Source of the DNA: Chryseobacterium elymi
GTDB taxonomy: Bacteria; Bacteroidota; Bacteroidia; Flavobacteriales; Weeksellaceae
Length of the DNA: 64,000 bases
Assembly (NCBI RefSeq): GCF_003385495.1
Contig: NZ_QNUH01000002.1
Location: 248,001-312,000 of the forward strand
Direction: 5' to 3'
This document shows, in pieces, positions 36,943-45,393 of this stretch (position 1 is the first letter of the stretch; each line of letters starts with the position of its first letter). The notes beneath the pieces were generated by a model, which made no database searches, was not told the DNA's origin, and saw only the letters and a program-made list of their open reading frames with translations. The translations under genes were made by a program, and so were the position numbers.

Positions 36943-37476
36943 TCAATCAGCCGTCTTCTTTTCCCTCCTTCTTTGAAGAATAAGGTGTGCAGCATCCAGC
37001 ATTTTCACCGTGTGAATGTAAGGCATAACGATATTCCTTTCCGGCATATTTTCATAGACGCCCATTGAGAAATAGACGATTCCGGACATAAAATAATCAA
37101 ATTCTTTGAGGGTGTATTCTCTGAATGCTTTTTTGAAAACCAGCAGAGGATTCCGGTATTCCTTCTCCGAAAGCAGTCCAAGAACCCACGGGGAAATCTT
37201 TTCCGGCCGGGTATCGACCGTCCATTTCTTTTCCTTCAGCATGATGAGATAGCCTGCCCGGATCAACGACCTCATCGACTGATGAAACTGAAAGATGACC
37301 GCCGGATCTTCATTGATCCAGCTATTCCTCTTTACTGCATAATTCATAATGTTGCTTAGTTTTTCCTTGGAAACATCCAGCTCATTGAACTGAAAGAAAG
37401 TTTCCATTAGCTGCAACCCGGAGCGCTTCTTGCCTGCCCGAAACCGGGTATCAAAATCTGTTTGTATCTTTTTCAT
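36943..37476 (-). CDS. Hypothetical cytoplasmic helical protein (177 aa)
   Basis: I do not recognise a domain. The protein is basic and mainly helical, with no signal peptide or membrane helix. Its N-terminus is MKKIQTDFDTRFRAGKKRSG, and the middle has NSWINEDPAVIFQFHQSMRS and EKKWTVDTRP. The C-terminus is very basic (LQRRREKKTAD). Normal composition and a plausible start support a real gene. It is transcribed toward the hairpin at 36675 and is separated from the Hachiman-like island by a repeat. The function is unknown. Confidence 0.7.
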   Translation of the reverse strand: MKKIQTDFDTRFRAGKKRSGLQLMETFFQFNELDVSKEKLSNIMNYAVKRNSWINEDPAVIFQFHQSMRSLIRAGYLIMLKEKKWTVDTRPEKISPWVLGLLSEKEYRNPLLVFKKAFREYTLKEFDYFMSGIVYFSMGVYENMPERNIVMPYIHTVKMLDAAHLILQRRREKKTAD

Positions 37477-37589
37477 TGTTTGTATTTTTTTATGGGGTTC
37501 AAAAACTAATTATTGATTGACATTTTCTCTGAACCATTAAGATCTTTTAAGGGGTTAAGAATTATTAAGGACATAGCTGAAGCTATTTT

Positions 37590-37794
37590 TTAAACCACAA
37601 AAGTCACAAAAGCTTTATTTTAAACACTTTAGTGATTTTTAAGTTTAAATACTTTGCGCATAGAAGTTCACATAAGCCTTTAAAAATCTTTGATTTTTAT
37701 TCTTTTGAGAGCTTTTATTATTTCATAACATCTATGCAAATAGCTTTTGCTTCTTTTGACTACGTCGAACCTCCGTTTGTGGTTAAGTTTAAAC
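37590..37794. repeat. MITE-like intergenic repeat, copy 2
   Basis: This copy starts TTTAAACCACAAAAGTCACA and ends TTTGTGGTTAAGTTTAAAC, with interior strings shared with copy 1 (35575-35782). The right end is altered (GACTACGTCGAACCTCCG). It sits at the left edge of the A+T-rich defence island. An 83-codon open frame overlapping it is an artefact of its A+T richness. Confidence 0.75.
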
Positions 37795-37881
37795 AAGTTT
37801 TTTACTTAAAACCTTCATTTTTCTTAATGGTTTATTTTTTCATGAGTTTGTATTTTTTTATAAATGTAAGAAAAGAAATCT

Positions 37882-37905
37882 AATTACGGTCGATCGACCG
37901 TAATT
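37882..37905. promoter_or_regulatory. 24-bp perfect palindrome upstream of the XRE-type regulator
   Basis: The core TTACGGTCGATCGACCGTAA is perfectly symmetrical and is extended by two more bases on each side. It lies 29 bases before the start of the small regulator gene. No plus-strand gene ends upstream, so a terminator role (a T-run follows) is less likely than an operator. The half-site TTACGG recurs in the palindrome at 39302 upstream of hamA. Confidence 0.55.
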
Positions 37906-37934
37906 TTTTATTATTTAATTATTTCATTTGTTCT

Positions 37935-38168
37935 ATGACAGATATAAACGAAAAAATTTGTTTATACATTACAAAAAAATGGTTGATACCTTGGCTTCAA
38001 GAAGGCAAGTCACAAAATTCTTTTGCCAAAAATCATGGTGTAGAAGAAAGTACCATCAGAAAAATTAAAAGTGAAGAAACTTACAGAATACCCGTTGAAA
38101 CACTTTTTAAAATATGTGAAGCAAGAAAAATTAGTTTATCTGATTTCTTTAAACTTATAAATGAATAA
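37935..38168 (+). CDS. Small XRE/Cro-type HTH regulator (77 aa)
   Basis: This is a probable DNA-binding repressor. A Cro/C1-type helix-turn-helix fills the protein: KSQNSFAKNHGVEESTIRKI (residues 25-44) holds the two recognition helices, and VETLFKICEARKISLSDFFK is a typical third/fourth helix of the fold. It is very A+T-rich, like the following three genes and unlike the flanks. A perfect palindrome 29 bases upstream suggests autoregulation. A second palindrome with the same half-site before hamA suggests that it controls the defence genes. The function is an inference from family and position. Confidence 0.82.
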   Translation: MTDINEKICLYITKKWLIPWLQEGKSQNSFAKNHGVEESTIRKIKSEETYRIPVETLFKICEARKISLSDFFKLINE

Positions 38169-38281
38169 TCCTGACGAGAGTTGGGATTTTTCGTTGTTAT
38201 AAATGATAGATGAAGCATTATAAAATGTAAAAAGTGATTTTATCTTTGCCATTGTAGATAAGTCCTAAGAAGGTATACGTA

Positions 38282-38296
38282 TAGTTTTGTATATTT
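38282..38296 (+). promoter_or_regulatory. Candidate promoter of the coiled-coil membrane protein gene
   Basis: TAGTTTTG (38282-38289) matches the Bacteroidetes -7 element TAnnTTTG exactly and lies about 30 bases before the ATG. The overlapping 13-base string GTTTTGTATATTT (38284-38296) is repeated identically upstream of hamA at 39334-39346. Confidence 0.5.
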
Positions 38297-38320
38297 GGAT
38301 ATTAGCATAAATCTACAATA

Positions 38321-39169
38321 ATGTGTCATATATTTAATTTTATATTTAACAAACAATTTTTACTGAGTATATTAGGTCCGTTGATTGCTACAGGAACAGC
38401 ATTACTAGTTTTTTATCTAACCCTCAAAAAAGATAAAGGGAAGGAGAAGAAACGAAAAAAGGCTGAAATAAAGAATAGAATACGAAACTTTAAGAATTTG
38501 TTAGTTTCCTCAAAAGATCATGCTGAAAATACAATTTCGAACTTATCACAAATGATAAATAGATATGAAAATGATTTAATCTCATTTCAGCTACTACGAT
38601 TTTCACCTAATAAATCATTTGAAAGATTAGATCAGAATTTAAAAAATGAAAACTATTTTCAAGCTTTTATTAAGAATTATGGTAAAGATAAGGTGGACAA
38701 TTTTAATCGGATTTCCCTAATAATTGACTATTTTAATTTACAAATTGAAAGTTTATGGAAAATGGTTGAAAGGGCCCAAAATCATGATTACGAAAGAAAA
38801 AAAACATTTAATGAAATTAGTAAAAAGGCTATAAATACAATTGCAAGATTAACTATAATAACTGTTGATAGAATAAGCGAAGAAGAACTAGAATATATTG
38901 GCCAAATTTTGGTGGATTACCATATAAATATGGTAAACTCTATTGAACACAATTATATTTATTTAAGACGATTTTTAGAAGAAGGGTTACGTAATCAAAT
39001 ATCAAATCCAAATATAACTGATTTGATTGAGGATATAAAAGAAGCATCAGAGTTATTCAATGAAATACAATTTCAAAATCAATGTCATAAAGAAGATCTT
39101 ATTCAAATTAGAAATGAAATGCAACTTTCATTGGACAGATATAATTTTGAAATATTAAATTTAGAATGA
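38321..39169 (+). CDS. Membrane-anchored coiled-coil protein of unknown function (282 aa)
   Basis: No known domain is recognised. One N-terminal membrane helix (about residues 14-36, LLSILGPLIATGTALLVFYL) is followed by a strongly basic stretch (KKDKGKEKKRKKAEIKNR), which predicts a cytoplasmic C-terminal part. The remainder is helical with coiled-coil character (NRYENDLISF, EEELEYIGQILVDYH, LIEDIKEASELFNEIQFQNQ). It is very A+T-rich. It lies between the XRE-type regulator and the HamA/HamB pair and shares a promoter-like 13-mer with hamA. It may therefore be an accessory defence or membrane-effector component. Alternatively it is an independent cargo gene of the same island. Confidence 0.75.
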   Translation: MCHIFNFIFNKQFLLSILGPLIATGTALLVFYLTLKKDKGKEKKRKKAEIKNRIRNFKNLLVSSKDHAENTISNLSQMINRYENDLISFQLLRFSPNKSFERLDQNLKNENYFQAFIKNYGKDKVDNFNRISLIIDYFNLQIESLWKMVERAQNHDYERKKTFNEISKKAINTIARLTIITVDRISEEELEYIGQILVDYHINMVNSIEHNYIYLRRFLEEGLRNQISNPNITDLIEDIKEASELFNEIQFQNQCHKEDLIQIRNEMQLSLDRYNFEILNLE

Positions 39170-39301
39170 TACTGTAAACATTATAAAAATTTTGGTTGAA
39201 ACCCTATTAATATAAGTTGAGAATGTAAAGATTTTATATAATCAATAAAATCTGGTAAAAATACTGATTGAAAATTTTAAGAGGGTTTTTATTTTTGGTG
39301 T

Positions 39302-39346
39302 TTACGGAAATCCGTAAGGTAATAATATTTACTGTTTTGTATATTT
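39302..39346 (+). promoter_or_regulatory. Palindrome and shared promoter-like 13-mer upstream of hamA
   Basis: TTACGGAAATCCGTAA (39302-39317) is a palindrome with the same TTACGG/CCGTAA half-sites as the one at 37882-37905, but with a four-base instead of an eight-base centre. GTTTTGTATATTT (39334-39346) is identical to the string at 38284-38296. Together they suggest an operator and promoter for the HamA/HamB genes, 33 bases before the start codon. The different spacer is a weakness of this reading. Confidence 0.45.
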
Positions 39347-39379
39347 AAAAAATCATATTGTAAACTACAAAAAATATAA

Positions 39380-40150
39380 ATGTTTGGAAGATATAAAATT
39401 AAGCTATCGGAAAAGATTACACTTCACTTAATAAATATTGAGTCATATTCTCCAAGATTAAAGAATTATATTGAAAAATGCATTCACCAAATCTGGAATG
39501 GAGATAATGAAATTATTGAAAGTCATAACGATATTAAACTTACAAAGACCGAACTCAAAAATTTATTAGAGAAAAAGACTGATTTGCAAAAAAATGGTAT
39601 TGTATCTGAATTCATTTGTCATTTGTATTTGCGCGCAAATAAATTTAATCAGCATTTCCTTTTTAGTAATTTAGAAGAAAAAGGAATGAAAAAAGGTTTT
39701 GATGGTTTATATGGTATTAATAATGAATTCTATATTTATGAAAGTAAATCATCTTTAGAAACAACTCTTGACGCTACTCATAATTCTAATATCAGTGAAG
39801 CATATAATGATTTAAAAAAGAAAATTGAAGGCGCAAATACAACTAATAACCCCTGGAAAAATGCCCATCATCACTCTACTCTTAGGGCTGTAAATTTTAG
39901 CGACAACATTTCAAAAACTTTAAAAAAGTTATCAAAAGAATATGTTGACAAAAAATTTGGAAAAATTGACACTTATAACATAATTCCGAGTTCAACAATT
40001 TTTTTAGGTGATAGATATGATAAAATTGATAAAAATGATCTTCCTATTAAGATAGCTAATCTAACAAAAAATTATAATTGCAAACATTTAAATATACTTT
40101 GTTTAAACAAAAAAACTATTCAAAATTTTATAGACTATTTAGATGAGTAA
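39380..40150 (+). CDS. hamA: HamA-like nuclease of a Hachiman defence system (DUF1837-type, 256 aa)
   Basis: This is the probable effector nuclease of a Hachiman anti-phage system. The PD-(D/E)xK-type core is visible: KKGFDGLYG with Asp108, then FYIYESKSSL with Glu121 and Lys123 forming the ExK pair. The 256-residue length fits HamA. The start at 39380 is the only good candidate. The next gene starts eight bases before this one ends, giving tight translational coupling to a helicase gene, as in known Hachiman operons. In characterised systems HamB restrains HamA until triggered and HamA then degrades DNA. The assignment rests on motif pattern and operon partner; the similarity is by eye. Other PD-(D/E)xK/helicase pairs exist, so a related but distinct system is possible. 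Confidence 0.72.
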   Translation: MFGRYKIKLSEKITLHLINIESYSPRLKNYIEKCIHQIWNGDNEIIESHNDIKLTKTELKNLLEKKTDLQKNGIVSEFICHLYLRANKFNQHFLFSNLEEKGMKKGFDGLYGINNEFYIYESKSSLETTLDATHNSNISEAYNDLKKKIEGANTTNNPWKNAHHHSTLRAVNFSDNISKTLKKLSKEYVDKKFGKIDTYNIIPSSTIFLGDRYDKIDKNDLPIKIANLTKNYNCKHLNILCLNKKTIQNFIDYLDE

Positions 40151-42590
40151 AATTACAAGTGTTGAGAAAAGGCAATTAACTACACTAAAAAATAATGCTG
40201 AGTTTACTAGTTGTTTTAAAAAATTAATCTTCAACAATAAATTAACATTTGAGGAAGCTCAATATATACTAACTGTTGCTCTAATATTCTTTAGATATTA
40301 TAATAATGACAAGAGGTTAAAGGGATATTTCAATATAGCTTATTATATAGTTTTAAAATATGGGTTGGTTAATGACGATTATAGACCTCTTTATGATATA
40401 TCATTACAAATAGGCTTTTATCCAATTTCAGAATTTATTTTGGCTAATAATTTATTACATGAAGAATATCTACATGAATCTATAATAAATCAAGAAATCA
40501 GGACATTGTACAACAATTCAAGTTACATTGAAACTGTTGAACAATATAATACATCTAAAGAAATTTTAGAAAGAATATCTTTAGAAGATTCATCATACAT
40601 TGCACCAACCTCATTTGGAAAAAGCTCAATAATCCGTGAAGTTATTAAACAAAACGACTTTTCTAAGATTGCAATTATCGTTCCTACTAAGTCACTCATA
40701 ACACAAACTTATATTGACATTAGAAATTTAGAATTAAATTATAAACTAATTTTACATGATGAAATGTTCAACGGAGAGGAAAGGTTTATAGGTATTTTAA
40801 CTCAAGAAAGAGCAACAAGATTAATTAATAAATTTAATGTTAAATTTGATATATTATTTATTGATGAAGCACATAATATCCTAAGAAATAATAGCAGAAA
40901 TCATTTATTGTCAAGACTGATTATGCTAAATTATAAAAACAACCCGAACCAAAGGTTGTTGTATTTATCTCCTCTAGTAAATAATTCGCAAAATCTAAAA
41001 GCTAAATTCACATCTGAAGGACAAATATTTCAAAGCAGCATAAAACATAACTTAAAAGCTTATGATGTTTTTTATTTAGATAAAAGAGGAGTACTGTCAA
41101 TATTTGATAGATTTTCTAATGAATCATATGAACTTGACAAAAATTCTTCTTTTATCAATTACATAATTACAAATACTCAGGAAAAGAATTTTATATATAA
41201 CTATCGACCCAAAAATGTAGAGCTAATTGCGAAGAAGCTTTCTTTATTACTTGAAAATATTGAAAATGAAACTTTAGTCAATATATCAAGAACTATTGCT
41301 AGTGAGATATCTGAAGATATTGATTTAGTTACTTTAGTTAGAAAAGGGATTATATACTTACACGGTAAACAACCTACAATTCTTAAAGAATATTTAGAAT
41401 ATCAATATAAAGATATTCTAAATCTAAAATTTATCATAGCAAACTCAGTTATTTTAGAAGGTATAAATTTTCCAATTGACACACTATTCATAACATCCAC
41501 ATATGGATTAAATGTTAAAGACCTTAACAATTTAATTGGCCGAGTTAATAGATTAAATTATGTTTTCCAAAGTTCATTATCTAAACTTGTATCTAAAATT
41601 CACTTTGTTGATTCAGAAGAATTTACTGATAAAGTAAGCAATATGCGAAATAAACTTTCTTTGCTTAGAGAACATACTTTTAAAGACGAAAATAAAAATC
41701 CTTTATTGGAAGGTTATAATGTTGAAGAGCTTAAATTGACAAAAGACGAACTTATAAAACAAAAAGAAAAAGATAATAAACTAATAAGTTTTACAGAATT
41801 TCTAATCAACGAAAATGATGGTTCTTTAGAAAATAGAATAAAACATAGTTTTATAGAAAATAACATTGATGATTTTTACTGGGATATAGAATCTGCAATT
41901 CCATTAATTATTAAAAATTTTGAAAACATATCAGATAAAAGTAATGTTATATCAACTATTTATGAAGTTTTCATAATGAATATTGAGAATCAAATTAAGG
42001 ACTATGAAATCGAACGATTAAAAAATGAAAAAGCGAGAAACTACTACAAGAACTATATTGATATAATACAATTATTAAGTTTAAAAGATAAAATTATTAA
42101 CACATTAAATTATTTTGAAGCTAAGGCTAAAGATATAAATGATAGTCATTTATTTATTGGTCGTTCTTTTGGGGAAGTAATTAACCCTTCTCCAAAATAT
42201 AAAAATTATGAATACCTGCAAGAAGTGTATATAAATTTACGTGGGAAAAGTAGACAACAGTTAGCAAATATTTCTTTGGTTAAAATTAAGTTGGAAGAAG
42301 ATTTTGTTAGCTTCAAATTAAAAAAATTGATAACTTTTCTTTATGACTTCGAATTAATAACAAAAGAAGCCTACTTTTTAGCTGTCTATGGAACTGTTAA
42401 TGAAGAAGTAATTAATTTAACTAGAATTGGACTTGGACCTAGTGTAACGAAAATGTTAAAAGAAAACAATCAGATAGAAAATATTTCTTTCGATCAAAAT
42501 GGGAATTTAACATCTAATGATGCATTTAAAATCTTTTTAGCAAATCAATCAGAATTATTTAAATTTGAAATTAATAAATATATAAAATAA
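40143..42590 (+). CDS. hamB: HamB-like superfamily 2 helicase of a Hachiman defence system (815 aa)
   Basis: This is an ATP-dependent SF2 helicase, the probable sensor partner of HamA. Motifs in order are: Walker A in IAPTSFGKSS (Lys160); motif Ia IIVPTKSLITQTY (about 179-191); DEAH box at 241-244 (ILFIDEAHNI); motif III LYLSPLVNN (about 274-282); motif V IIANSVILEGINFP (431-444); and motif VI LIGRVNRLN (464-472). The N-terminal 150 residues and C-terminal 340 residues are helical and have no other domain that I can identify. The length is near that of known HamB proteins. The gene overlaps hamA by eight bases. The coding DNA is very A+T-rich, as in the upstream three genes, which points to joint acquisition by transfer. 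Confidence 0.78.
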   Translation: MSKITSVEKRQLTTLKNNAEFTSCFKKLIFNNKLTFEEAQYILTVALIFFRYYNNDKRLKGYFNIAYYIVLKYGLVNDDYRPLYDISLQIGFYPISEFILANNLLHEEYLHESIINQEIRTLYNNSSYIETVEQYNTSKEILERISLEDSSYIAPTSFGKSSIIREVIKQNDFSKIAIIVPTKSLITQTYIDIRNLELNYKLILHDEMFNGEERFIGILTQERATRLINKFNVKFDILFIDEAHNILRNNSRNHLLSRLIMLNYKNNPNQRLLYLSPLVNNSQNLKAKFTSEGQIFQSSIKHNLKAYDVFYLDKRGVLSIFDRFSNESYELDKNSSFINYIITNTQEKNFIYNYRPKNVELIAKKLSLLLENIENETLVNISRTIASEISEDIDLVTLVRKGIIYLHGKQPTILKEYLEYQYKDILNLKFIIANSVILEGINFPIDTLFITSTYGLNVKDLNNLIGRVNRLNYVFQSSLSKLVSKIHFVDSEEFTDKVSNMRNKLSLLREHTFKDENKNPLLEGYNVEELKLTKDELIKQKEKDNKLISFTEFLINENDGSLENRIKHSFIENNIDDFYWDIESAIPLIIKNFENISDKSNVISTIYEVFIMNIENQIKDYEIERLKNEKARNYYKNYIDIIQLLSLKDKIINTLNYFEAKAKDINDSHLFIGRSFGEVINPSPKYKNYEYLQEVYINLRGKSRQQLANISLVKIKLEEDFVSFKLKKLITFLYDFELITKEAYFLAVYGTVNEEVINLTRIGLGPSVTKMLKENNQIENISFDQNGNLTSNDAFKIFLANQSELFKFEINKYIK

Positions 42591-42763
42591 ATAGTTACTC
42601 CCATGCTCTCCGAAATCTGACTTTGAAGCAAGCTTAAAAAAAATAATCTTATTTCACTAACTCAAAGTCGGGAAACCTTCCACAACAAAGCCCAATATTT
42701 TAAAAATGATGATTGCCCATCATTTCTCTTTATCACTTATATCCTATTTTTGTAAAAAAACTA

Positions 42764-43888
42764 ATGGACAAATTAAGTTTTCTGGAAGTTATTGCTGCGA
42801 TTGCTGTTTTTGTATCGCTGCTGCTTGCTGTATTCTTGTTAACGGTAAAAACAGAAAGAAAACTGGAAAACAGATTATTTGCAGCGTTCCTTATCATTAA
42901 TGCCATTGATATCAGCGGGCTTTTTATGCACCTTTTTGTGGATAGTTATAATCTGAAAGCTTTCAAAATATCTGCTTACTTATTGGTAATGCCGCTCTTC
43001 TACCTGTATGTGAATGCCGTCTGTTATTCTGATTTCACCTTAAAAAGAAAGCATTTACTGCATCTTATTCCTTTTATCGTTGCCAACTTAATGTTGGTTC
43101 CAAGACTTTATCTGGCAGAAGGTGCTGCAAAAGAAGATTTCTTTACAACGATGTGGCACTCCCCTGAAATGTTTGTGTATCAGCTCATCGGGGAACTGCA
43201 GTTTTTCTTTTATATCGTTGGTGTATTCATCATACTCAGAAAATATAAGAAGATTTATCTTGAAAACTACACCAATCCCAACACCCTGTTATACCAATGG
43301 CTGTTTCAGCTTACCCTCATTTTCTTATTCATCCATGTATGTATTATTTTTAAAAATATCATACGGTATACCGCATACAACGATCTGTTTATCTGGCTGC
43401 ATATTCTGGCAGGAACTTCCTTTTTATTGGCGGCCTGCTGGTTTATCTTAAAGGCATTAAATTATCCTGAGCTTTTTCGCAGAATTGATTCTACCTTACA
43501 ACCTACAACAGATTTTGCTGAAACGCTGGAAACTGAAAATAAAACTGACGAAACAAAAAGTGTTCAGATCGAACAGCTTAAAAAATTCATGGTTGAAAAA
43601 GAACCCTTTTTAAACCCCTCTCTAACCATTCAGGAATTGGCGGACCAGGTGGAAATCCCGGTTCGTGAGTTGTCTGTATTAATTAACCATCATATCAATC
43701 AGCATTTTTTTGATTTTGTAAATGAATACCGCGTTAAAAAAGCAATGACGATTCTAAAAGATCCTACAAAAAAAGAGGTAACCGTTTTAGAAATTTTGTA
43801 TGAAGTGGGTTTCAATTCAAAATCTTCTTTTCATACTTCATTTAAGAAATACACCAATCAGACACCAACAGCATTCAGAAACAATTGA
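42764..43888 (+). CDS. AraC-family regulator with 7-TM N-terminal sensor region (374 aa)
   Basis: This is a membrane-bound transcription regulator. The ATG at 42764 (MDKLSFLEVIAAIAVFVSLL) is chosen because it starts right before the first membrane helix; a longer frame from 42713 would add 17 residues. About seven hydrophobic helices occupy residues 5-235. A cytoplasmic linker follows, then an AraC HTH domain (about 265-374) with LTIQELADQVEIPVRELSVL and VTVLEILYEVGFNSKSSFHT. A terminator lies 45 bases behind. The divergence in base composition from hamB marks the right edge of the A+T-rich island. It may control the following serine hydrolase gene; the signal is unknown. Confidence 0.88.
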   Translation: MDKLSFLEVIAAIAVFVSLLLAVFLLTVKTERKLENRLFAAFLIINAIDISGLFMHLFVDSYNLKAFKISAYLLVMPLFYLYVNAVCYSDFTLKRKHLLHLIPFIVANLMLVPRLYLAEGAAKEDFFTTMWHSPEMFVYQLIGELQFFFYIVGVFIILRKYKKIYLENYTNPNTLLYQWLFQLTLIFLFIHVCIIFKNIIRYTAYNDLFIWLHILAGTSFLLAACWFILKALNYPELFRRIDSTLQPTTDFAETLETENKTDETKSVQIEQLKKFMVEKEPFLNPSLTIQELADQVEIPVRELSVLINHHINQHFFDFVNEYRVKKAMTILKDPTKKEVTVLEILYEVGFNSKSSFHTSFKKYTNQTPTAFRNN

Positions 43889-43932
43889 CAATTAATTGAT
43901 TGTAAATACTCGAACTTTGGTTTGCAGATAAT

Positions 43933-43970
43933 CGGACTCATTTTAATCCAAAAAATGAGTCCGACTTTTT
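43933..43970 (+). terminator. Terminator after the 7-TM AraC regulator
   Basis: CGGACTCATTTT pairs with AAAATGAGTCCG and is followed by ACTTTTTTAT. Confidence 0.85.
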
Positions 43971-44043
43971 TATACGGACTTTTTTCAGGATTCTCTACAG
44001 CATATTTGCATCAGATTATCAATATCAAATTAAAATTCTGACC

Positions 44044-45096
44044 ATGAAATATGTAACCCTTATTTTATTTTTCGCCTTACTTGGATGTAAAAGCGTTCAG
44101 CCAATCCATACACAAAATGTTGAACATGCGATTACAAAAAATGCGCTTCAGTTATTACAGGACAAAAGATTTCATTCTGTTTCCGTTGCAGTACTTAAAG
44201 ATGGAAAATCCACCATCAGACATTTTGGAGAATTAACGATTGGAAAAGGAAACAAACCCAACGATTCCACCCTTTATGAATTAGCTTCTGTAACGAAAAC
44301 CTTTACAGGTTATGTAGCCGCCAAAGCTGTTCTTGATAAAAAAATAAATTTAGATGATGATATCAGAATCTATCTTAACGAACCCTATCCCAATTTAGAA
44401 TGTAAAGGTGAACCTGTAAGAATCAGACACCTCATCACCCATACCAGTGGATTTCCTAATATGCCTATAAAAAGCGAAAATAAAAAGGCTTTTTTAGAGG
44501 GATTAAAACTCATCAACATTGAAACGAAACCCGGAGAAGTCTATTCCTATTCAAACACGGCTCCGGAGCTGACCGCCTATATCCTTGAAAAAGTGTATCA
44601 AAAATCGTTTGAGGAACTGGTCATTGAATTTGTCCTGAAACCCAATAACATGAATCAAACCAAGTTTACACTCAATGAAAATGACAGAACAAGACTGGTA
44701 AAAGGCTATAATGACAAAAACGAGCTAATGCCCAACTTCAACAGAACGTTATGGGGTGGAATTTCAGGATTGCACTCCACGGCTCCGGATTTAGTGAAAT
44801 ATATGAAACTGCAGCTTGCCCCATCCAATCCTGTTGTCAGCGAATCTCATAAAAAACTACACAAAGAAGGTTCTGATTTTTGGGAAGGCTATCATTGGTA
44901 CATCATAGAAAATGGTAATGGATTAATGTATAGACATCACGGAGGTATTTACGGAATGCAGAACTGGTTTGTGGTTTATCCTAAACAAAATATAGGAATA
45001 TCCATACTGACCAACACCAGCTTTAATGAAACAGGAGACATTTTAGAAAAAGTAGTCGATAACTTGTTTGATGACATAAAGCAAACTAAAAAATAA
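44044..45096 (+). CDS. Serine hydrolase lipoprotein, class C beta-lactamase/DD-peptidase fold (350 aa)
   Basis: This is an exported serine hydrolase of the beta-lactamase family (class C, AmpC/EstB-like). The signal sequence ends in a lipobox (ALLGC, Cys15), so it is a lipoprotein. Active-site motifs are: S-x-x-K at Ser82-Lys85 (LASVTKTFTGY), Y-x-N at Tyr169-Asn171 (YSYSNTAPELTAY), and a third box HHGGIYGMQNWF near residue 300 in place of KTG. The family includes esterases, peptidases and true beta-lactamases. The HxG-type third box and lipid anchor favour a peptidase or esterase over a resistance enzyme. It follows an AraC regulator with a terminator between. Confidence 0.9.
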   Translation: MKYVTLILFFALLGCKSVQPIHTQNVEHAITKNALQLLQDKRFHSVSVAVLKDGKSTIRHFGELTIGKGNKPNDSTLYELASVTKTFTGYVAAKAVLDKKINLDDDIRIYLNEPYPNLECKGEPVRIRHLITHTSGFPNMPIKSENKKAFLEGLKLINIETKPGEVYSYSNTAPELTAYILEKVYQKSFEELVIEFVLKPNNMNQTKFTLNENDRTRLVKGYNDKNELMPNFNRTLWGGISGLHSTAPDLVKYMKLQLAPSNPVVSESHKKLHKEGSDFWEGYHWYIIENGNGLMYRHHGGIYGMQNWFVVYPKQNIGISILTNTSFNETGDILEKVVDNLFDDIKQTKK

Positions 45097-45101
45097 ACAA
45101 G

Positions 45102-45293
45102 TTAAAACTTTTTCATGACTTCTACTCCAACAATAATCAGCAGCATTCCTGACCCCCTGCCTATACTTATTGAATGATGGCTGCCACCCATCAATGAAAA
45201 ATGTTCCATGAGCATAGAAATAAGTAATTGCCCTGCCACGACAAAGCCAAAAGTGATCCCCGGACCAATTTTTGGAAATGTTTCTACGCTCTT
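45102..45293 (-). pseudogene. C-terminal fragment of a DMT-family (YdcZ-like) transporter
   Basis: On the minus strand this frame reads FPKIGPGITFGFVVAGQLLI then SMLMEHFSLMGG and a final hydrophobic helix SGMLLIIVGVEVMKKF. This is typical of the last two membrane helices of YdcZ/DUF606-type transporters. The frame opens after a stop and has no start or N-terminal half, so it is a truncated relic. The 84-codon frame at 45043-45297 in another frame is an artefact. Its end lies six bases from the serine hydrolase stop. Confidence 0.7.
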
Positions 45294-45355
45294 TCATAAG
45301 AAAATGTACTTTTTATTTTTTTAAATATAAATTACATTAAATTTGTCTCTGATTA

Positions 45356-45368
45356 TTACTAATAGTAA
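45356..45368. promoter_or_regulatory. Palindromic site TTACT-AAT-AGTAA before the XRE-cupin gene
   Basis: This symmetrical 13-mer lies 25 bases upstream of the chosen start codon of the XRE-cupin gene. The same sequence forms the core of the larger palindrome at 45992-46016 downstream. Two copies flanking the regulator gene suggest an operator for that regulator and autoregulation. Confidence 0.55.
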
Positions 45369-45393
45369 AAATTACTACAATTCAAATTTAAGC

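Noticed and set aside
36807-36995. 62-codon minus-strand frame
   Set aside because: It overlaps an intergenic repeat and the end of the 177-aa gene in another frame; the similarity is to repeat DNA, not to a protein.
37632-37883. 83-codon plus-strand frame rich in Phe and Tyr
   Set aside because: It overlaps the second MITE-like repeat and reflects its T-rich composition.
37882-37905. Palindrome read as a rho-independent terminator
   Set aside because: A T-run follows it, but no plus-strand gene ends upstream. The symmetrical G+C core and the second copy of the half-site before hamA fit an operator better.
45043-45297. 84-codon minus-strand frame
   Set aside because: It is in a different frame from the recognisable YdcZ-like transporter fragment at the same place, so the fragment explains the DNA better.
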